From an uncultured Clostridia bacterium (GTDB lineage: Bacteria > Bacillota > Clostridia > TANB77 > CAG-508), in the NCBI GenBank assembly GCA_934167165.1, contig CAKPKG010000006.1, positions 1 through 57,000 of the forward strand: a DNA stretch of 57,000 nt. The letters run 5' to 3'. Position numbers and translations under genes: made by a program. The notes below the pieces were generated by a model. The model saw nothing but the letters and a program-made list of their open reading frames with translations, was not told where the DNA came from and did not search any database. This document shows, in pieces, positions 1 through 8,632 of the stretch (its first letter is position 1; each line of letters starts with the position of its first letter).

Positions 1-74
<74 letters not shown>

Positions 75-80
75 TTTTTA

Positions 81-117
81 ATTAAAGCAGAACGTTATTT
101 TAATGGTCTGCTTTAAT
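81..117 (+). terminator. Hairpin after tRNA-Thr
   Basis: Inverted repeat ATTAAAGCAGA ... TCTGCTTTAAT with a 15-base loop and a short AT-rich tail just after the tRNA 3' end. Probable factor-independent terminator, though the U tract is weak. Confidence 0.6.
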
Positions 118-178
118 TTATAATTAGGTAATTGCCAAAAAGACAGGAGAAAAAATGTTTTGTTTGAATTGTCATTCC

Positions 179-207
179 TTGACAAGTACATATAAAGGTG
201 CTAATCT
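179..207 (+). promoter_or_regulatory. Possible sigma-A promoter for the fabG-like gene
   Basis: TTGACA at 179-184, 17-base spacer, TAATCT at 202-207. The -35 is perfect and the -10 is weak. It lies about 50 bases upstream of the coding start at 256. Confidence 0.4.
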
Positions 208-255
208 AAATAATGGAAGAAAGTCAAGAAAAAAATATAAATAATGGAGGAAACA

Positions 256-981
256 ATGAAAACTGTATTAGTAACAGGTGGATCAAGAGGAATAGGAAAA
301 TGTATTGTAGAAAATCTAGCTATAGAAGGATACAATGTAGTTTTAAATTATAATAAATCTGTGAAAGAAGCAAAGCAAATAAAGCAGAATTTAAAAGAAA
401 AGGGAATAAATATAGAAATATATAAAGCTGATGTTTCCAAAAGAGAAGAAGTAAAGAAATTAGTAAAATTTACTCTTAATAAGTTTGAAAATATTGATGT
501 ATTAATAAATAATGCTGGAATTGCAAAGCTACAAATGTTTAATGACATTACAGACGAAGAATGGAATGAAATGCTAGGTACAAACTTGAATTCTGCATTT
601 TTTACAATTCAAGAAACATTGCCAAATATGATTCATAATAAAAGCGGATGCATTATAAATATTTCTTCAATATGGGGAATAGTAGGAGCATCTTGCGAAG
701 TTGCATATTCGGTTTCAAAAGCTGGAATTAATGGAATGACAAAAGCTTTAGCAAAGGAATTAGGACTTTCAAATATAAGAGTAAATGCAATTGCACCTGG
801 AGTAATTGATACAGATATGAATAGTAATATAGACGAAGCAATAAAAGAAGAAATAAAAAGTGAAACTCCATTAAACAAAATAGGAAAGCCAATAGATATA
901 TATAGATGTGTAAAATGGCTAATAGAAGATGAATTTACAACAGGACAAATAATATCACCAAATGGAGGATATGTTATATAA
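256..981 (+). CDS. fabG: SDR-family oxidoreductase, FabG-like
   Basis: Short-chain dehydrogenase/reductase of about 241 residues, the usual FabG length. Visible: N-terminal Rossmann motif TGGSRGIGK, NNAG after strand 4, catalytic Ser in the NISSIWG segment, YSVSK (YxxxK) and the PG turn in IAPGVIDTDM. The family reduces 3-oxoacyl-ACP with NADPH in fatty acid synthesis, but no fab genes are adjacent, so another carbonyl substrate is possible. The start at 256 is preferred over an in-frame ATG at 244 because GGAGG (246-250) sits five bases before it. Monocistronic, closed by a strong terminator. Confidence 0.85.
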   Translation: MKTVLVTGGSRGIGKCIVENLAIEGYNVVLNYNKSVKEAKQIKQNLKEKGINIEIYKADVSKREEVKKLVKFTLNKFENIDVLINNAGIAKLQMFNDITDEEWNEMLGTNLNSAFFTIQETLPNMIHNKSGCIINISSIWGIVGASCEVAYSVSKAGINGMTKALAKELGLSNIRVNAIAPGVIDTDMNSNIDEAIKEEIKSETPLNKIGKPIDIYRCVKWLIEDEFTTGQIISPNGGYVI

Positions 982-1007
982 AAAAAAGTGGCTTTGCCAC
1001 TTTTTTT
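982..1007. terminator. Bidirectional terminator
   Basis: A7-GTGGC-TTT-GCCAC-T7 symmetrical hairpin between convergent genes. The T run overlaps the stop codon of the minus-strand gene. Confidence 0.9.
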
Positions 1008-1473
1008 AATTTTCATTATTAATTTTTCTTTTATAATTTCCAGATATTAATTTTGGAACATATGTAATTATTTTATAAATTGCAAGTCTTATTTTTTTGC
1101 TCCACAAATATGTTTTTCTTAATCTATTTGGTCTATCTAAAGAAGAGTCGAAATCTTGAACTACTAGTTCTGTACATTGAGGTTCTAATTCGAATATGTA
1201 ATTTTCATAATTGTTATTATCCCATTCATTTTTTCCGTTTCTAAAACAGAAATTAAAAGTATCGCTTTCTATAAGGTCTATTTCAGCTTGGAAACCAAGT
1301 TCTGTTCTTTCCATTTTTATTTCTGATAAGTTGTCCCAATAAGTTCCAAAACCATAGTGAATAAAAACTTCTTCTGAACCATCCTCAAAAAAAGTACCTG
1401 TATAAGAAATTTTTACTTTTGAATTTTGAAGTAATTTATCTGTATTAAAAAATATATTTTTTGTTAATTCCAT
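1006..1473 (-). CDS. Small carbohydrate-binding protein (CBM25/53 type)
   Basis: 155 residues, no signal peptide or membrane segment. The pattern VFIHYGFGTYW ... ERTELGFQAEIDL ... TFNFCFRNGKNEWDNN matches the starch-binding CBM25/CBM53 family, where short intracellular versions occur in clostridia. It would bind alpha-glucan and has no catalytic domain. The last ~45 residues are basic with a hydrophobic segment (IRLAIYKIITYVPKLI) that could associate with membrane. Preceded by an AGGAG-type ribosome site. Family call is from motif memory, not a search. Confidence 0.6.
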   Translation of the reverse strand: MELTKNIFFNTDKLLQNSKVKISYTGTFFEDGSEEVFIHYGFGTYWDNLSEIKMERTELGFQAEIDLIESDTFNFCFRNGKNEWDNNNYENYIFELEPQCTELVVQDFDSSLDRPNRLRKTYLWSKKIRLAIYKIITYVPKLISGNYKRKINNEN

Positions 1474-1569
1474 TTCATACCTCTCCTATTTTATCTTTTG
1501 CTAATGATATTATATTGTTAAAAAATATAATATGCAAGTATTTTTTACAAAATTCTTAAAAAAATACAA

Positions 1570-2139
1570 TTATTTATTAAGGACTTTTCCAATAATGTAA
1601 AAAATGTCAGAATTAGTAACTTTTATATCATCAATTTCTTTATTAATAGCTTTTAAAACGATATTACCCTTTTTAGAAAAGAATTTACGTATTAATATTT
1701 TGTTGTTAAGCGCAAATACGCCAATTTCTTTGCTGTTTAAAACAGGGTTAAGTTCTACAAATAAATAAGATCCTTTCTTTAAGGTAGGTTCCATAGAGTT
1801 GTCATTAAGTTTTAATGCAAATGAAGCGCTAGGAACACTTGAAGGACAAGGAATAAAGTCTGTTATTTTATCAACAACAGGAACTTTATCATATGTAATG
1901 TGATTAATAAAACCATATTCCTCTTGTTCCTCATTTAATTGTTTGTCATATGTATACATTAATTGTTGATAAGGAACATCTAAGGCTTTGCAAATGTTTT
2001 TTAAAGCCTTATGACTAGGATTTCTTTCTCCTTTTTCTATATGTGTTAAATGACCAATATTAATACCAGTTAATTTGGCAAGTTCGGTTTTGGTCATTCC
2101 TTTTTCTTTTCTAACTTTTGCTATCATATCTCCTATCAT
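1570..2139 (-). CDS. XRE-family repressor with S24 (LexA/CI-like) peptidase domain
   Basis: 189 residues. An N-terminal helix-turn-helix (residues ~3-58, KTELAKLTGINIGHLTHIEKG) is followed by a C-terminal S24 domain with the Ser of DNSMEPTLKKG and the Lys of KILIRKF as the expected Ser-Lys dyad. Such proteins repress by dimer binding and may self-cleave during stress, but the Ala-Gly cleavage site of LexA is not evident between the domains. Divergent from the small XRE gene at 2301, with operator-like inverted repeats between. It resembles a prophage immunity pair, but no phage genes follow. Confidence 0.85.
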   Translation of the reverse strand: MIGDMIAKVRKEKGMTKTELAKLTGINIGHLTHIEKGERNPSHKALKNICKALDVPYQQLMYTYDKQLNEEQEEYGFINHITYDKVPVVDKITDFIPCPSSVPSASFALKLNDNSMEPTLKKGSYLFVELNPVLNSKEIGVFALNNKILIRKFFSKKGNIVLKAINKEIDDIKVTNSDIFYIIGKVLNK

Positions 2140-2194
2140 ATTAAAATCTCCTTTAACTTAAATTATGACATTATTATACAAAATAAAATATAAT

Positions 2195-2287
2195 TTGTCT
2201 ACCAGTAAATATAAAAAATGTAAAAAATTAACAAAAAACTATTGACTTGTCAAATTGGTATATGCTAATATGTTGTTAATTAGACAA
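2195..2287. promoter_or_regulatory. Divergent control region with repressor half-sites
   Basis: Between the two XRE genes: TTGTCTA at 2195-2201, the inverted repeat TTGAC-TT-GTCAA at 2242-2253, and TAGACAA at 2281-2287, the mirror of the first site. TTGACT (2242-2247), with TAATAT 18 bases downstream, could be the promoter of the plus-strand gene, so the central palindrome would overlap its -35. Binding by either XRE protein is an inference. Confidence 0.5.
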
Positions 2288-2300
2288 AAGAGGTGATTTT

Positions 2301-2495
2301 ATGGAATATAATAATATAAATAAAATAAGAAAAGAGAAAGGAATAACATTAGCAAAGCTTTCTGATTTATCAGGAGTTTCAATAGGATATATATGTCATT
2401 TAGAAAATGGTACAAGAAAAAATCCATCATTAGAAAAAATGCAAAAAATAGCTGATGCATTAAATAAAACAATATCAGAAGTGTTTTCAAAATAG
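2301..2495 (+). CDS. Small XRE-family regulator (Cro-like)
   Basis: 64 residues, almost entirely one helix-turn-helix domain (GITLAKLSDLSGVSIGYICHLENG, helices 2-3 at ~residues 15-36). GAGGTG ribosome site eight bases before the ATG. Divergent from the CI-like repressor at 1570-2139; the pair could form a simple switch. No effector domain. Confidence 0.85.
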   Translation: MEYNNINKIRKEKGITLAKLSDLSGVSIGYICHLENGTRKNPSLEKMQKIADALNKTISEVFSK

Positions 2496-2629
2496 GGGAA
2501 TATAATTATAGAAAAAGAGTAGAATTTAATTAAGAAAAAATTATATATATTTAAAAAGTATGTTGTAAAAAAATACCTTTTATGATAATATAATTTAAAA
2601 ATATACATTTTTCTATAAGGAGAGTTTAG

Positions 2630-4558
2630 ATGGATTTAAACGAAGAAAAAGAAGCAAAAAATGAATTGGAAACAAAAGAGGAAAAAAAGGTACAAAAAAG
2701 CAAAAAAAATGAGACTAAAAAAACGGAAGATAGTAAAGAAACAGAAAAAAAGAATGAGGTAAAAACAAAAGATAAGGTAGAAGAAAAAGACGAGATAAAA
2801 GAAGAAAAAGACAGCAAAGAAAATAATACTAATAATGAACAATATGAAATAAAAAACAAAAAAAGTAAAAAAGGATTAATAATAACAATTTGTTCAATAT
2901 GTGTAGTTTTAATTCTTTTGGCAAGCACAGGTTTAGCATTGCTTAACATCAATAACAATAAAATAATTTCAAATGTATTTGTAGAAGGAATTGAATTAAG
3001 TAGGCTAACTAAAGAAGAAGCCAGACAAAAACTTTTAGAGCTTTTAGAAAAAAATGTAGAGCAAGATATAACTGTAAAATCAGAAGATTTTGAGTATCAA
3101 TTTAAACTATCACAAATAGAAGCAAATTATGATACAGATAAAGCAATAGAAGATGCATATAGTATTGGTAGAGATGGTAATATATTTAAAAATAATCTAG
3201 AAATATTAAAAAGCAAAATTAAAAATAGAAATATAAATTTAGGAATCAATTATAATGAAGAATTATTAAACAATATAACAAATGATATAGCAGTAAAAGT
3301 TCCAGGTGCTGTTGAGGAAGCAAACTATTGTATAGAAGATAAAAAATTAATAATAACAAAAGGAAAATCTGGGAACTCAATAAATAAGGAAAAATTTAAA
3401 GAAGAAGTAATTAAAAAATTAGAGTTAAAAGGTCAAGGAGAAGCAATAAATCTAGAAATAGTTAATGATGAACCACAGCCAATAGATATTGATAAAATAT
3501 ATAGTGAAGTACATAAAGAAGCTAAAAATGCATATTACACTAAAGATCCGTTTCAAGTTTATCCACATGTAGAAGGTGTAGATTTTGATATAGAAGCTGC
3601 AAAAGAGATGTTGAAAGAAGATAAAGAAGAATATGTAATAGACTTAAAAATAACAATACCAGAAATAACAACAAATAAAATAGGAAGCGAAGCATTTCCG
3701 GATATGCTTTCAACATTTAGCACAAAATATGATGCAAGTAACGCACCAAGAACTAATAACTTAAAATTGGCTATGAACAAATTAAATGGAGTTGTAGTAG
3801 CTCCGGGAGAAACATTCTCATATAATAAAACTTTAGGAAAAAGAACAGCAGAAGCAGGGTATAGAGAAGCAGGAGGATATGCAGGAGGTAAAGTAGTTCA
3901 AACTTTAGCTGGTGGAATATGCCAAATATCTTCAACTCTATATGATGCAGTAGTTTATGCAAATTTAGAAATTGTAGAAAGACATAACCATATGTTTTTA
4001 GCAGGATATGTAGGAGCAGGAAAAGATGCAACAGTAGTGTATGGGGCATATGATTTTAAATTTAAAAATACTAGAAAATACCCAGTAATGATTAAAACTT
4101 CAATAGGAAGCGGAATTGCAAAAATAGATATATTTGGAATAAAAGAAGATACAGAGTATACAGTAGAAATTTCAACAAAAGTATTGAGCTACACACCATT
4201 TAAGGTAATATACGAAAATGATAATTCACTTGCTGCAGGTCAACAAAAAGTTACACAAAATGGAATGAATGGATGCAAAAGCATAACATACAAAATATTA
4301 AAGCTTAATGGAAAACAAGTGTCTTCAACAGTTTTATCTTCAGATACATATGATCCAATGAATAAAATAATAAAAGTAGGGCCAAATAAAACAGTAGAAA
4401 CAGTCGCAGTACCAGAGCCAACTCCTACAACAGAACCAGAGGAAAAACCATCCAAATCAGAAAATAAAACAAACACAACAAATAAAACAAACACAACTAA
4501 TACAACATCATCAACATCAAATAAAGAAAATAAAACCAATAAAACAAATAATGTATAA
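2630..4558 (+). CDS. VanW-domain surface protein with PG-binding and G5 domains
   Basis: 642 residues. Residues 1-80 are extremely Lys/Glu-rich and probably cytoplasmic. A single membrane helix (~82-106, ITICSICVVLILLASTGLALL) follows, then YoaR-type putative peptidoglycan-binding repeats (~110-340) and a VanW domain (~375-490: PGETFSYNKTLGKRT, GGICQISSTLYDAV, ERHNHMF). A G5-like domain (~510-600) precedes a Thr/Asn/Lys-rich tail. This is the usual layout of clostridial cell-wall VanW proteins, whose biochemical role is unsettled. The long acidic-basic head is unusual. Ribosome site AAGGAGAG. A hairpin follows the stop codon. Confidence 0.85.
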   Translation: MDLNEEKEAKNELETKEEKKVQKSKKNETKKTEDSKETEKKNEVKTKDKVEEKDEIKEEKDSKENNTNNEQYEIKNKKSKKGLIITICSICVVLILLASTGLALLNINNNKIISNVFVEGIELSRLTKEEARQKLLELLEKNVEQDITVKSEDFEYQFKLSQIEANYDTDKAIEDAYSIGRDGNIFKNNLEILKSKIKNRNINLGINYNEELLNNITNDIAVKVPGAVEEANYCIEDKKLIITKGKSGNSINKEKFKEEVIKKLELKGQGEAINLEIVNDEPQPIDIDKIYSEVHKEAKNAYYTKDPFQVYPHVEGVDFDIEAAKEMLKEDKEEYVIDLKITIPEITTNKIGSEAFPDMLSTFSTKYDASNAPRTNNLKLAMNKLNGVVVAPGETFSYNKTLGKRTAEAGYREAGGYAGGKVVQTLAGGICQISSTLYDAVVYANLEIVERHNHMFLAGYVGAGKDATVVYGAYDFKFKNTRKYPVMIKTSIGSGIAKIDIFGIKEDTEYTVEISTKVLSYTPFKVIYENDNSLAAGQQKVTQNGMNGCKSITYKILKLNGKQVSSTVLSSDTYDPMNKIIKVGPNKTVETVAVPEPTPTTEPEEKPSKSENKTNTTNKTNTTNTTSSTSNKENKTNKTNNV

Positions 4559-4572
4559 ATATTAAATATTAG

Positions 4573-4602
4573 ATATGGGTCGCTAAAACAAGCGGCCCAT
4601 AT
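4573..4602 (+). terminator. Hairpin after VanW gene
   Basis: ATATGGGTCGCT / AGCGGCCCATAT with a 6-base loop and one G-T pair. No good T run follows, so the terminator role is uncertain. Confidence 0.5.
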
Positions 4603-4610
4603 AAATAATA

Positions 4611-4639
4611 TTGACAAAGAAAAAAAATGGTATTATAAT
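4611..4639 (+). promoter_or_regulatory. Sigma-A promoter of tRNA-Lys
   Basis: TTGACA (4611-4616), 17 bases, TATAAT (4634-4639): perfect consensus, 22 bases before the tRNA. Confidence 0.85.
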
Positions 4640-4661
4640 AAACAAGCTAAATAAAATAAAT

Positions 4662-4737
4662 GCACCATTAGCTTAGTTGGTAAAGCAGCTGACTCTTAAT
4701 CAGAAGACCCTCGGTTCGAGTCCGAGATGGTGCACCA
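4662..4737 (+). tRNA. tRNA-Lys(CTT)
   Basis: Acceptor GCACCAT/ATGGTGC, anticodon loop CTCTTAA (anticodon CTT, reads AAG), T-arm CTCGG-TTCGAGT-CCGAG, discriminator A and encoded CCA. Confidence 0.95.
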
Positions 4738-4738
4738 A

Positions 4739-4772
4739 AAAAGAAATCATAATATTATATGATTTCTTTTTC
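4739..4772. terminator. Terminator of tRNA-Lys, shared with the minus-strand gene
   Basis: AAAAAGAAATCAT / ATGATTTCTTTTT palindrome with a short AT loop. It serves the tRNA on plus and overlaps the 3' end of the small minus-strand gene. Confidence 0.8.
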
Positions 4773-4931
4773 TAATTCGTTTAAATAATTTTCCCATGCA
4801 TCTAAATTTGATTTTTCTTCCGAAAAATCAAATAATTTTTTTCTTTCATCTTTATACTTTTCTCTTTTCTTTTTTGTTTTTTCTAAAATCTCAACAGTTC
4901 GTTTTTCTAACAATTCAACTCTACTATCCAT
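4755..4931 (-). CDS. Small charged hypothetical protein
   Basis: 58 residues from the ATG at 4931, chosen because AAGGTG lies seven bases upstream. The frame stays open further upstream but without a ribosome site. The product is Lys/Glu-rich (LLEKRTVEILEKTKKKREKY) and probably one long helix or coiled coil with no membrane segment. No family recognised. The gene converges on tRNA-Lys. Confidence 0.55.
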   Translation of the reverse strand: MDSRVELLEKRTVEILEKTKKKREKYKDERKKLFDFSEEKSNLDAWENYLNELEKEII

Positions 4932-5116
4932 AGGAATCACCTTCTTATATGTTATTATAATGCACACAAACTGAAAAAAATGTCGAAAAGCGCGAAAAAA
5001 CAAATAAAAATAAAAAAGTACACAACTTATCTTTATTGTTAAATAGGTAAAATTAAAGATTTCTCTATTCAACAATAATGCTACAATTGCTATTGCCTCT
5101 GAGAGTTGCTCATTTT

Positions 5117-5141
5117 ATTCGGGAACTCAAATTGGCGAGAA
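5117..5141 (+). repeat. 25-base intergenic repeat, copy 1
   Basis: ATTCGGGAACTCAAATTGGC followed by GAGAA. A second copy lies at 25170-25194 with two mismatches (GG to AA). Both copies are intergenic and next to a terminator-like hairpin. Confidence 0.6.
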
Positions 5142-5168
5142 AAAAAGTGTGGCAAAGCCACTTTTTTT
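5141..5168. terminator. Terminator hairpin
   Basis: A-run, GTGGC-AAA-GCCAC, T7. No plus-strand gene ends just upstream. It either serves minus-strand readthrough or insulates corA. Confidence 0.65.
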
Positions 5169-5227
5169 GTGTTATAATATTAAATAGTTGTGCTAATAAG
5201 CAAAATAAGTAAAGAGGGGTGAATTTT

Positions 5228-6169
5228 ATGTTGAACATATATAATACAGACTTAAAAACAAATAAATTTGAGAAAATAAAAGAGTTCAAGCCAGGATCCT
5301 GGATTAGTTTGGTTAATCCAACAGAAGAAGAAATAAAATTAGTTTGCTCAAATTTAAACATAGAAGATGAATTCATAAAATATCCTCTTGATTATGAAGA
5401 GCAAGCCAGAATAGATGTAGAAGATGATATGACACTTTTTGTAATTGACGTTCCAGTAATAGAAGAAGATAAAGAAGGAAAAAGTTATTCAACAATGCCT
5501 TTGGGATTAATAGTAGTAAGAGATGAGTTTTTTATAACAGTATCTTTAAAAAAGAACAGAGTTATAGATTCTTTTGAAAAAGGTAGAGTAAAAGGAATGT
5601 ATACTTACAAAAAAACAAGATTTGTCTTGCAAATATTATATCTAAATGCATCATTTTTCTTAACTGATCTAAAAAGAATAAATAAAAATGCAGAAAATAC
5701 AGTAGGAATATTAAAAAAGACAATGAAAAATGAAGAACTAATACAATTATTAAATTTAGAAAACAGTTTGGTATATATAACAACATCATTAAAGTCAAAT
5801 GAATTAGTTATGGAAAAAACAGCAAGAGGCAAAATTCTTAAATCATATGAAGAGGATGACGAAATACTAGAAGATGCCATAATAGAGAATAGACAAGCAA
5901 TGGAAATGGGAAAAATATATAGTGATATCTTAAACACAACAATGGATGCATCAGCATCTATAATTTCTAACAATCTAAATGTAGTTATGAAATTTTTGGC
6001 TGCAATAACAATTGTACTTTCAATACCTACATTAATTGCTAGTATATATGGAATGAATGTGCCATTACCATTTGCAACAAATCCACATGGATTTGCAATA
6101 GTAATAGGAATGTCAATATTAATATCTGTAGGAGCTTTTATATGGCTTAGAAGAAGAGATATGTTATAG
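5228..6169 (+). CDS. corA: CorA-family magnesium transporter
   Basis: About 313 residues, the normal CorA length. Long acidic, helical cytoplasmic N-terminal domain, then two C-terminal membrane helices (~246-268 and ~285-305). The signature YGMNVPLP (GMN) sits at the end of the first helix and forms the pore selectivity loop. The protein forms a pentameric Mg2+ channel (Co2+/Ni2+ also pass). The ATG at 5228 is preferred over the in-frame GTG at 5219, which lies inside the ribosome site GAGGGGTG. Nine bases separate it from the ABC-F gene, so the two are probably co-transcribed. Confidence 0.9.
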   Translation: MLNIYNTDLKTNKFEKIKEFKPGSWISLVNPTEEEIKLVCSNLNIEDEFIKYPLDYEEQARIDVEDDMTLFVIDVPVIEEDKEGKSYSTMPLGLIVVRDEFFITVSLKKNRVIDSFEKGRVKGMYTYKKTRFVLQILYLNASFFLTDLKRINKNAENTVGILKKTMKNEELIQLLNLENSLVYITTSLKSNELVMEKTARGKILKSYEEDDEILEDAIIENRQAMEMGKIYSDILNTTMDASASIISNNLNVVMKFLAAITIVLSIPTLIASIYGMNVPLPFATNPHGFAIVIGMSILISVGAFIWLRRRDML

Positions 6170-6178
6170 GAGGAAAAA

Positions 6179-7759
6179 ATGTTAAATACAGTAGGCGTAA
6201 CAGTAAGATTTGGTAAAAGAGTACTTTTTGAAGACGTAAATATAAAATTTACAAAGGGAAATTGCTATGGATTAATTGGTGCAAATGGAGCTGGTAAATC
6301 AACTTTTTTAAAAGTATTATCGGGAGAATTAGAACCTAGCAAAGGCGAAGTTTCTATGGATAAAGGTGAAAGACTATCAACTTTAAAACAAGATCACTTT
6401 GCATATGAAGAATATACACTTATAGATACAGTTATAATGGGAAATAGCGAACTATATAAAATAATGAAAGAAAAAGAAGAAATCTATTCAAAAGAAGATT
6501 TTTCAGAGGAAGATGGTTTAAAAGCAGCAAAGTTAGAAGAAAGATTTGCAGAATTAGATGGTTGGAATGCAGAATCAGATAGTGCTACATTGCTTAATAA
6601 TTTAGGAATTCCAGCAAATATGCATTACAAATTAATGAAAGAAATAGAAGCAAAAGATAAAGTAAAAGTATTACTTGCACAAAGTTTATTTGGTAATCCA
6701 GATGTGCTACTATTGGACGAACCAACAAACGATTTAGATTTAAAGAGTATAAATTGGTTGCAAGATTTCTTAATAGATTTTGAAAATACTGTAATAGTTG
6801 TGTCTCATGATAGATATTTTTTAAATAAAGTATGTACCCATATAGCAGATGTTGATTTTGGAAAAATTAAAGTTTATCCAGGAAATTATGACTTTTGGTA
6901 TGAATCTAGCCAATTAGCATTAAAACAAGCAAGAGAGCAAAATAAAAAGAAAGAAGAAAAAATAAAAGAGTTACAAGACTTTATAGCAAGATTTAGTGCA
7001 AATGCTTCAAAATCAAAACAAGCAACATCTAGAAAAAAATCTTTAGAGAAAATACAACTTGAAGAAATAAAAGCATCTAATAGAAAGTATCCATATATAG
7101 ATTTTAAGCCAGATAGAGAACCAGGAAAAGAAATATTAACATTGAAAAATGTTAGTAAAAGTATAAATGGAGAACAGGTATTAAAAAACGTATCATTTTC
7201 TGTAAAAGCTGATAACAAAATAGCTGTATTATCAGATAATGAACTTGCAACTACTTTGTTATTCCAAATAATTGCAGGAGAAGTTGAGCCAGACGAAGGA
7301 GAAGTTATTTGGGGACAAACAATAACAAAAGATTATTTTCCTAAAGACAATTCATACTTATTTGAAGATGATGAGATATTAGTAGATTGGCTTAGAAAAT
7401 ATTCAAAAGACCCAGACGAAACATATGTAAGAGGATTTTTGGGAAGAATGCTATTTTCTGGAGATGAAGCCCTTAAAAATGTAAGAGTTTTATCTGGAGG
7501 CGAAAAAGTAAGATGCGTACTTTCAAAATTAATGTTATCAGGAGCAAACTTTTTAGTATTTGATGAACCAACAAATCATTTAGATATGGAAAGTATTACA
7601 GCACTAAATGAAGGAATGAGAAAGTTTAAAGGAGACATGATATTTACTTCACATGATCACCAACTAACTCAAACTGTTGCAAATAGAATAATAGATTTAA
7701 GAAAAGATAAAATTATAGATAGAGAATGTTCATATAATGAATATTTGGGAATAGAATAA
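6179..7759 (+). CDS. ABC-F family ATPase (YkpA/YbiT-like)
   Basis: 526 residues, two ATPase cassettes joined by the charged linker of the family, no membrane segments. Cassette 1: Walker A GANGAGKST (~37-45), Walker B LLLDEPTNDLD. Its signature loop is degenerate (EIEAKDKVKVLLAQ instead of LSGGE). Cassette 2: signature VLSGGEKVR and Walker B LVFDEPTNHLD are intact, but the Walker A region reads VLSDNELATTLLF with no glycine-rich loop or lysine. ABC-F proteins act on the ribosome E site and give ribosome rescue or antibiotic protection; the exact role is unknown here. Ribosome site AGGAGG directly after corA. Confidence 0.88.
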   Translation: MLNTVGVTVRFGKRVLFEDVNIKFTKGNCYGLIGANGAGKSTFLKVLSGELEPSKGEVSMDKGERLSTLKQDHFAYEEYTLIDTVIMGNSELYKIMKEKEEIYSKEDFSEEDGLKAAKLEERFAELDGWNAESDSATLLNNLGIPANMHYKLMKEIEAKDKVKVLLAQSLFGNPDVLLLDEPTNDLDLKSINWLQDFLIDFENTVIVVSHDRYFLNKVCTHIADVDFGKIKVYPGNYDFWYESSQLALKQAREQNKKKEEKIKELQDFIARFSANASKSKQATSRKKSLEKIQLEEIKASNRKYPYIDFKPDREPGKEILTLKNVSKSINGEQVLKNVSFSVKADNKIAVLSDNELATTLLFQIIAGEVEPDEGEVIWGQTITKDYFPKDNSYLFEDDEILVDWLRKYSKDPDETYVRGFLGRMLFSGDEALKNVRVLSGGEKVRCVLSKLMLSGANFLVFDEPTNHLDMESITALNEGMRKFKGDMIFTSHDHQLTQTVANRIIDLRKDKIIDRECSYNEYLGIE

Positions 7760-7766
7760 AAAAATG

Positions 7767-7792
7767 CGGCTTGCTATAGCAAGCCGTTTTTT
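7767..7792. terminator. Bidirectional terminator
   Basis: CGGCTTGC-TATA-GCAAGCCG followed by TTTTTT, between the convergent ABC-F and DUF975 genes. Confidence 0.9.
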
Positions 7793-7795
7793 ATT

Positions 7796-8566
7796 CTATT
7801 CTGTTTTTTCTGCATCTATTTCTATACTAGTATTTTGTTTTCCGGATAAAGCCTCATAGAAGCATACTGTTGCAACAGATATATAAGGAACTAACCAGAA
7901 CATACCAATTCCAAATGTTAAACATGCAAGTAATGCCCAGCCAATAAAAGATAATTGTAAAACAAAATAATCTCCTCTTTTTCCTTTCATTAATCTCTCA
8001 CTTTGTTCAACAATTTCTTTTGAAGAAAAGTTTGGATTATCATAAGAAACTTGATATACTAAACTATATAGTAAAGATTTTATATAAACCCAAACATAAA
8101 GTGCTAGTAACGCAAAAGAACAAATAATAGCTAAAAGAGCTGGTAAAGCAGTAGATGAAGCTGTGAACATATAAATTGCTGAAAATGCAACAAAAACTGA
8201 AAGCAAAACGTAAGTTACAATAATTAAAACTATAGGCAATATCATTTTTTTGATTACATTCCATGCTATTCCCCAGGCTCTGCCAAAATTTGAGAAACCA
8301 TCAGTAAAAAAATCAAAAGCATTAACTCCTTCTCCTCTTTTTAATTTTATAAAAGAGATTAAAAGGCCATAGCTTAAAGGAACAGAGATAATTGCATCAC
8401 CAATGCTTAATAGAGAAGAAAAAAATGGTGAAAGATTTTTTGCTCCAGAAATAATAAAGTTTATTAAAAACTCTATTACAAAGAAACAAAAAGTAATAAG
8501 AGCACCTTTTCCCCATTTTCCTGTAAGGCTTTCTCTAGCATTTTTTCTTATTTCTGAACTTGTCAT
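7796..8566 (-). CDS. DUF975-family membrane protein
   Basis: About 256 residues with some six hydrophobic segments. Starts MTSSEIRKNARESLTGKWG, the typical DUF975 opening (an amphipathic helix before the first membrane span). Function of the family is unknown. A GTG at 8575 is in frame, but the ATG at 8566 fits better with the G-run ribosome site. Monocistronic. Confidence 0.8.
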   Translation of the reverse strand: MTSSEIRKNARESLTGKWGKGALITFCFFVIEFLINFIISGAKNLSPFFSSLLSIGDAIISVPLSYGLLISFIKLKRGEGVNAFDFFTDGFSNFGRAWGIAWNVIKKMILPIVLIIVTYVLLSVFVAFSAIYMFTASSTALPALLAIICSFALLALYVWVYIKSLLYSLVYQVSYDNPNFSSKEIVEQSERLMKGKRGDYFVLQLSFIGWALLACLTFGIGMFWLVPYISVATVCFYEALSGKQNTSIEIDAEKTE

Positions 8567-8632
8567 TAGTGTCACCCCCCTTTTTTATTTAAAAATATAT
8601 ACAGTATATAGTTACTGTATATATTAGTATAA

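Noticed and set aside
1570..2495. Prophage lysogeny region
   Set aside because: A CI/Cro-like pair is present, but no integrase, structural or lysis genes follow on either side.
2630..2870. Repeat or coiled-coil gene of its own in the Lys/Glu-rich head of the VanW protein
   Set aside because: It is continuous in frame with the membrane helix and VanW domain, with a single ribosome site at 2630.
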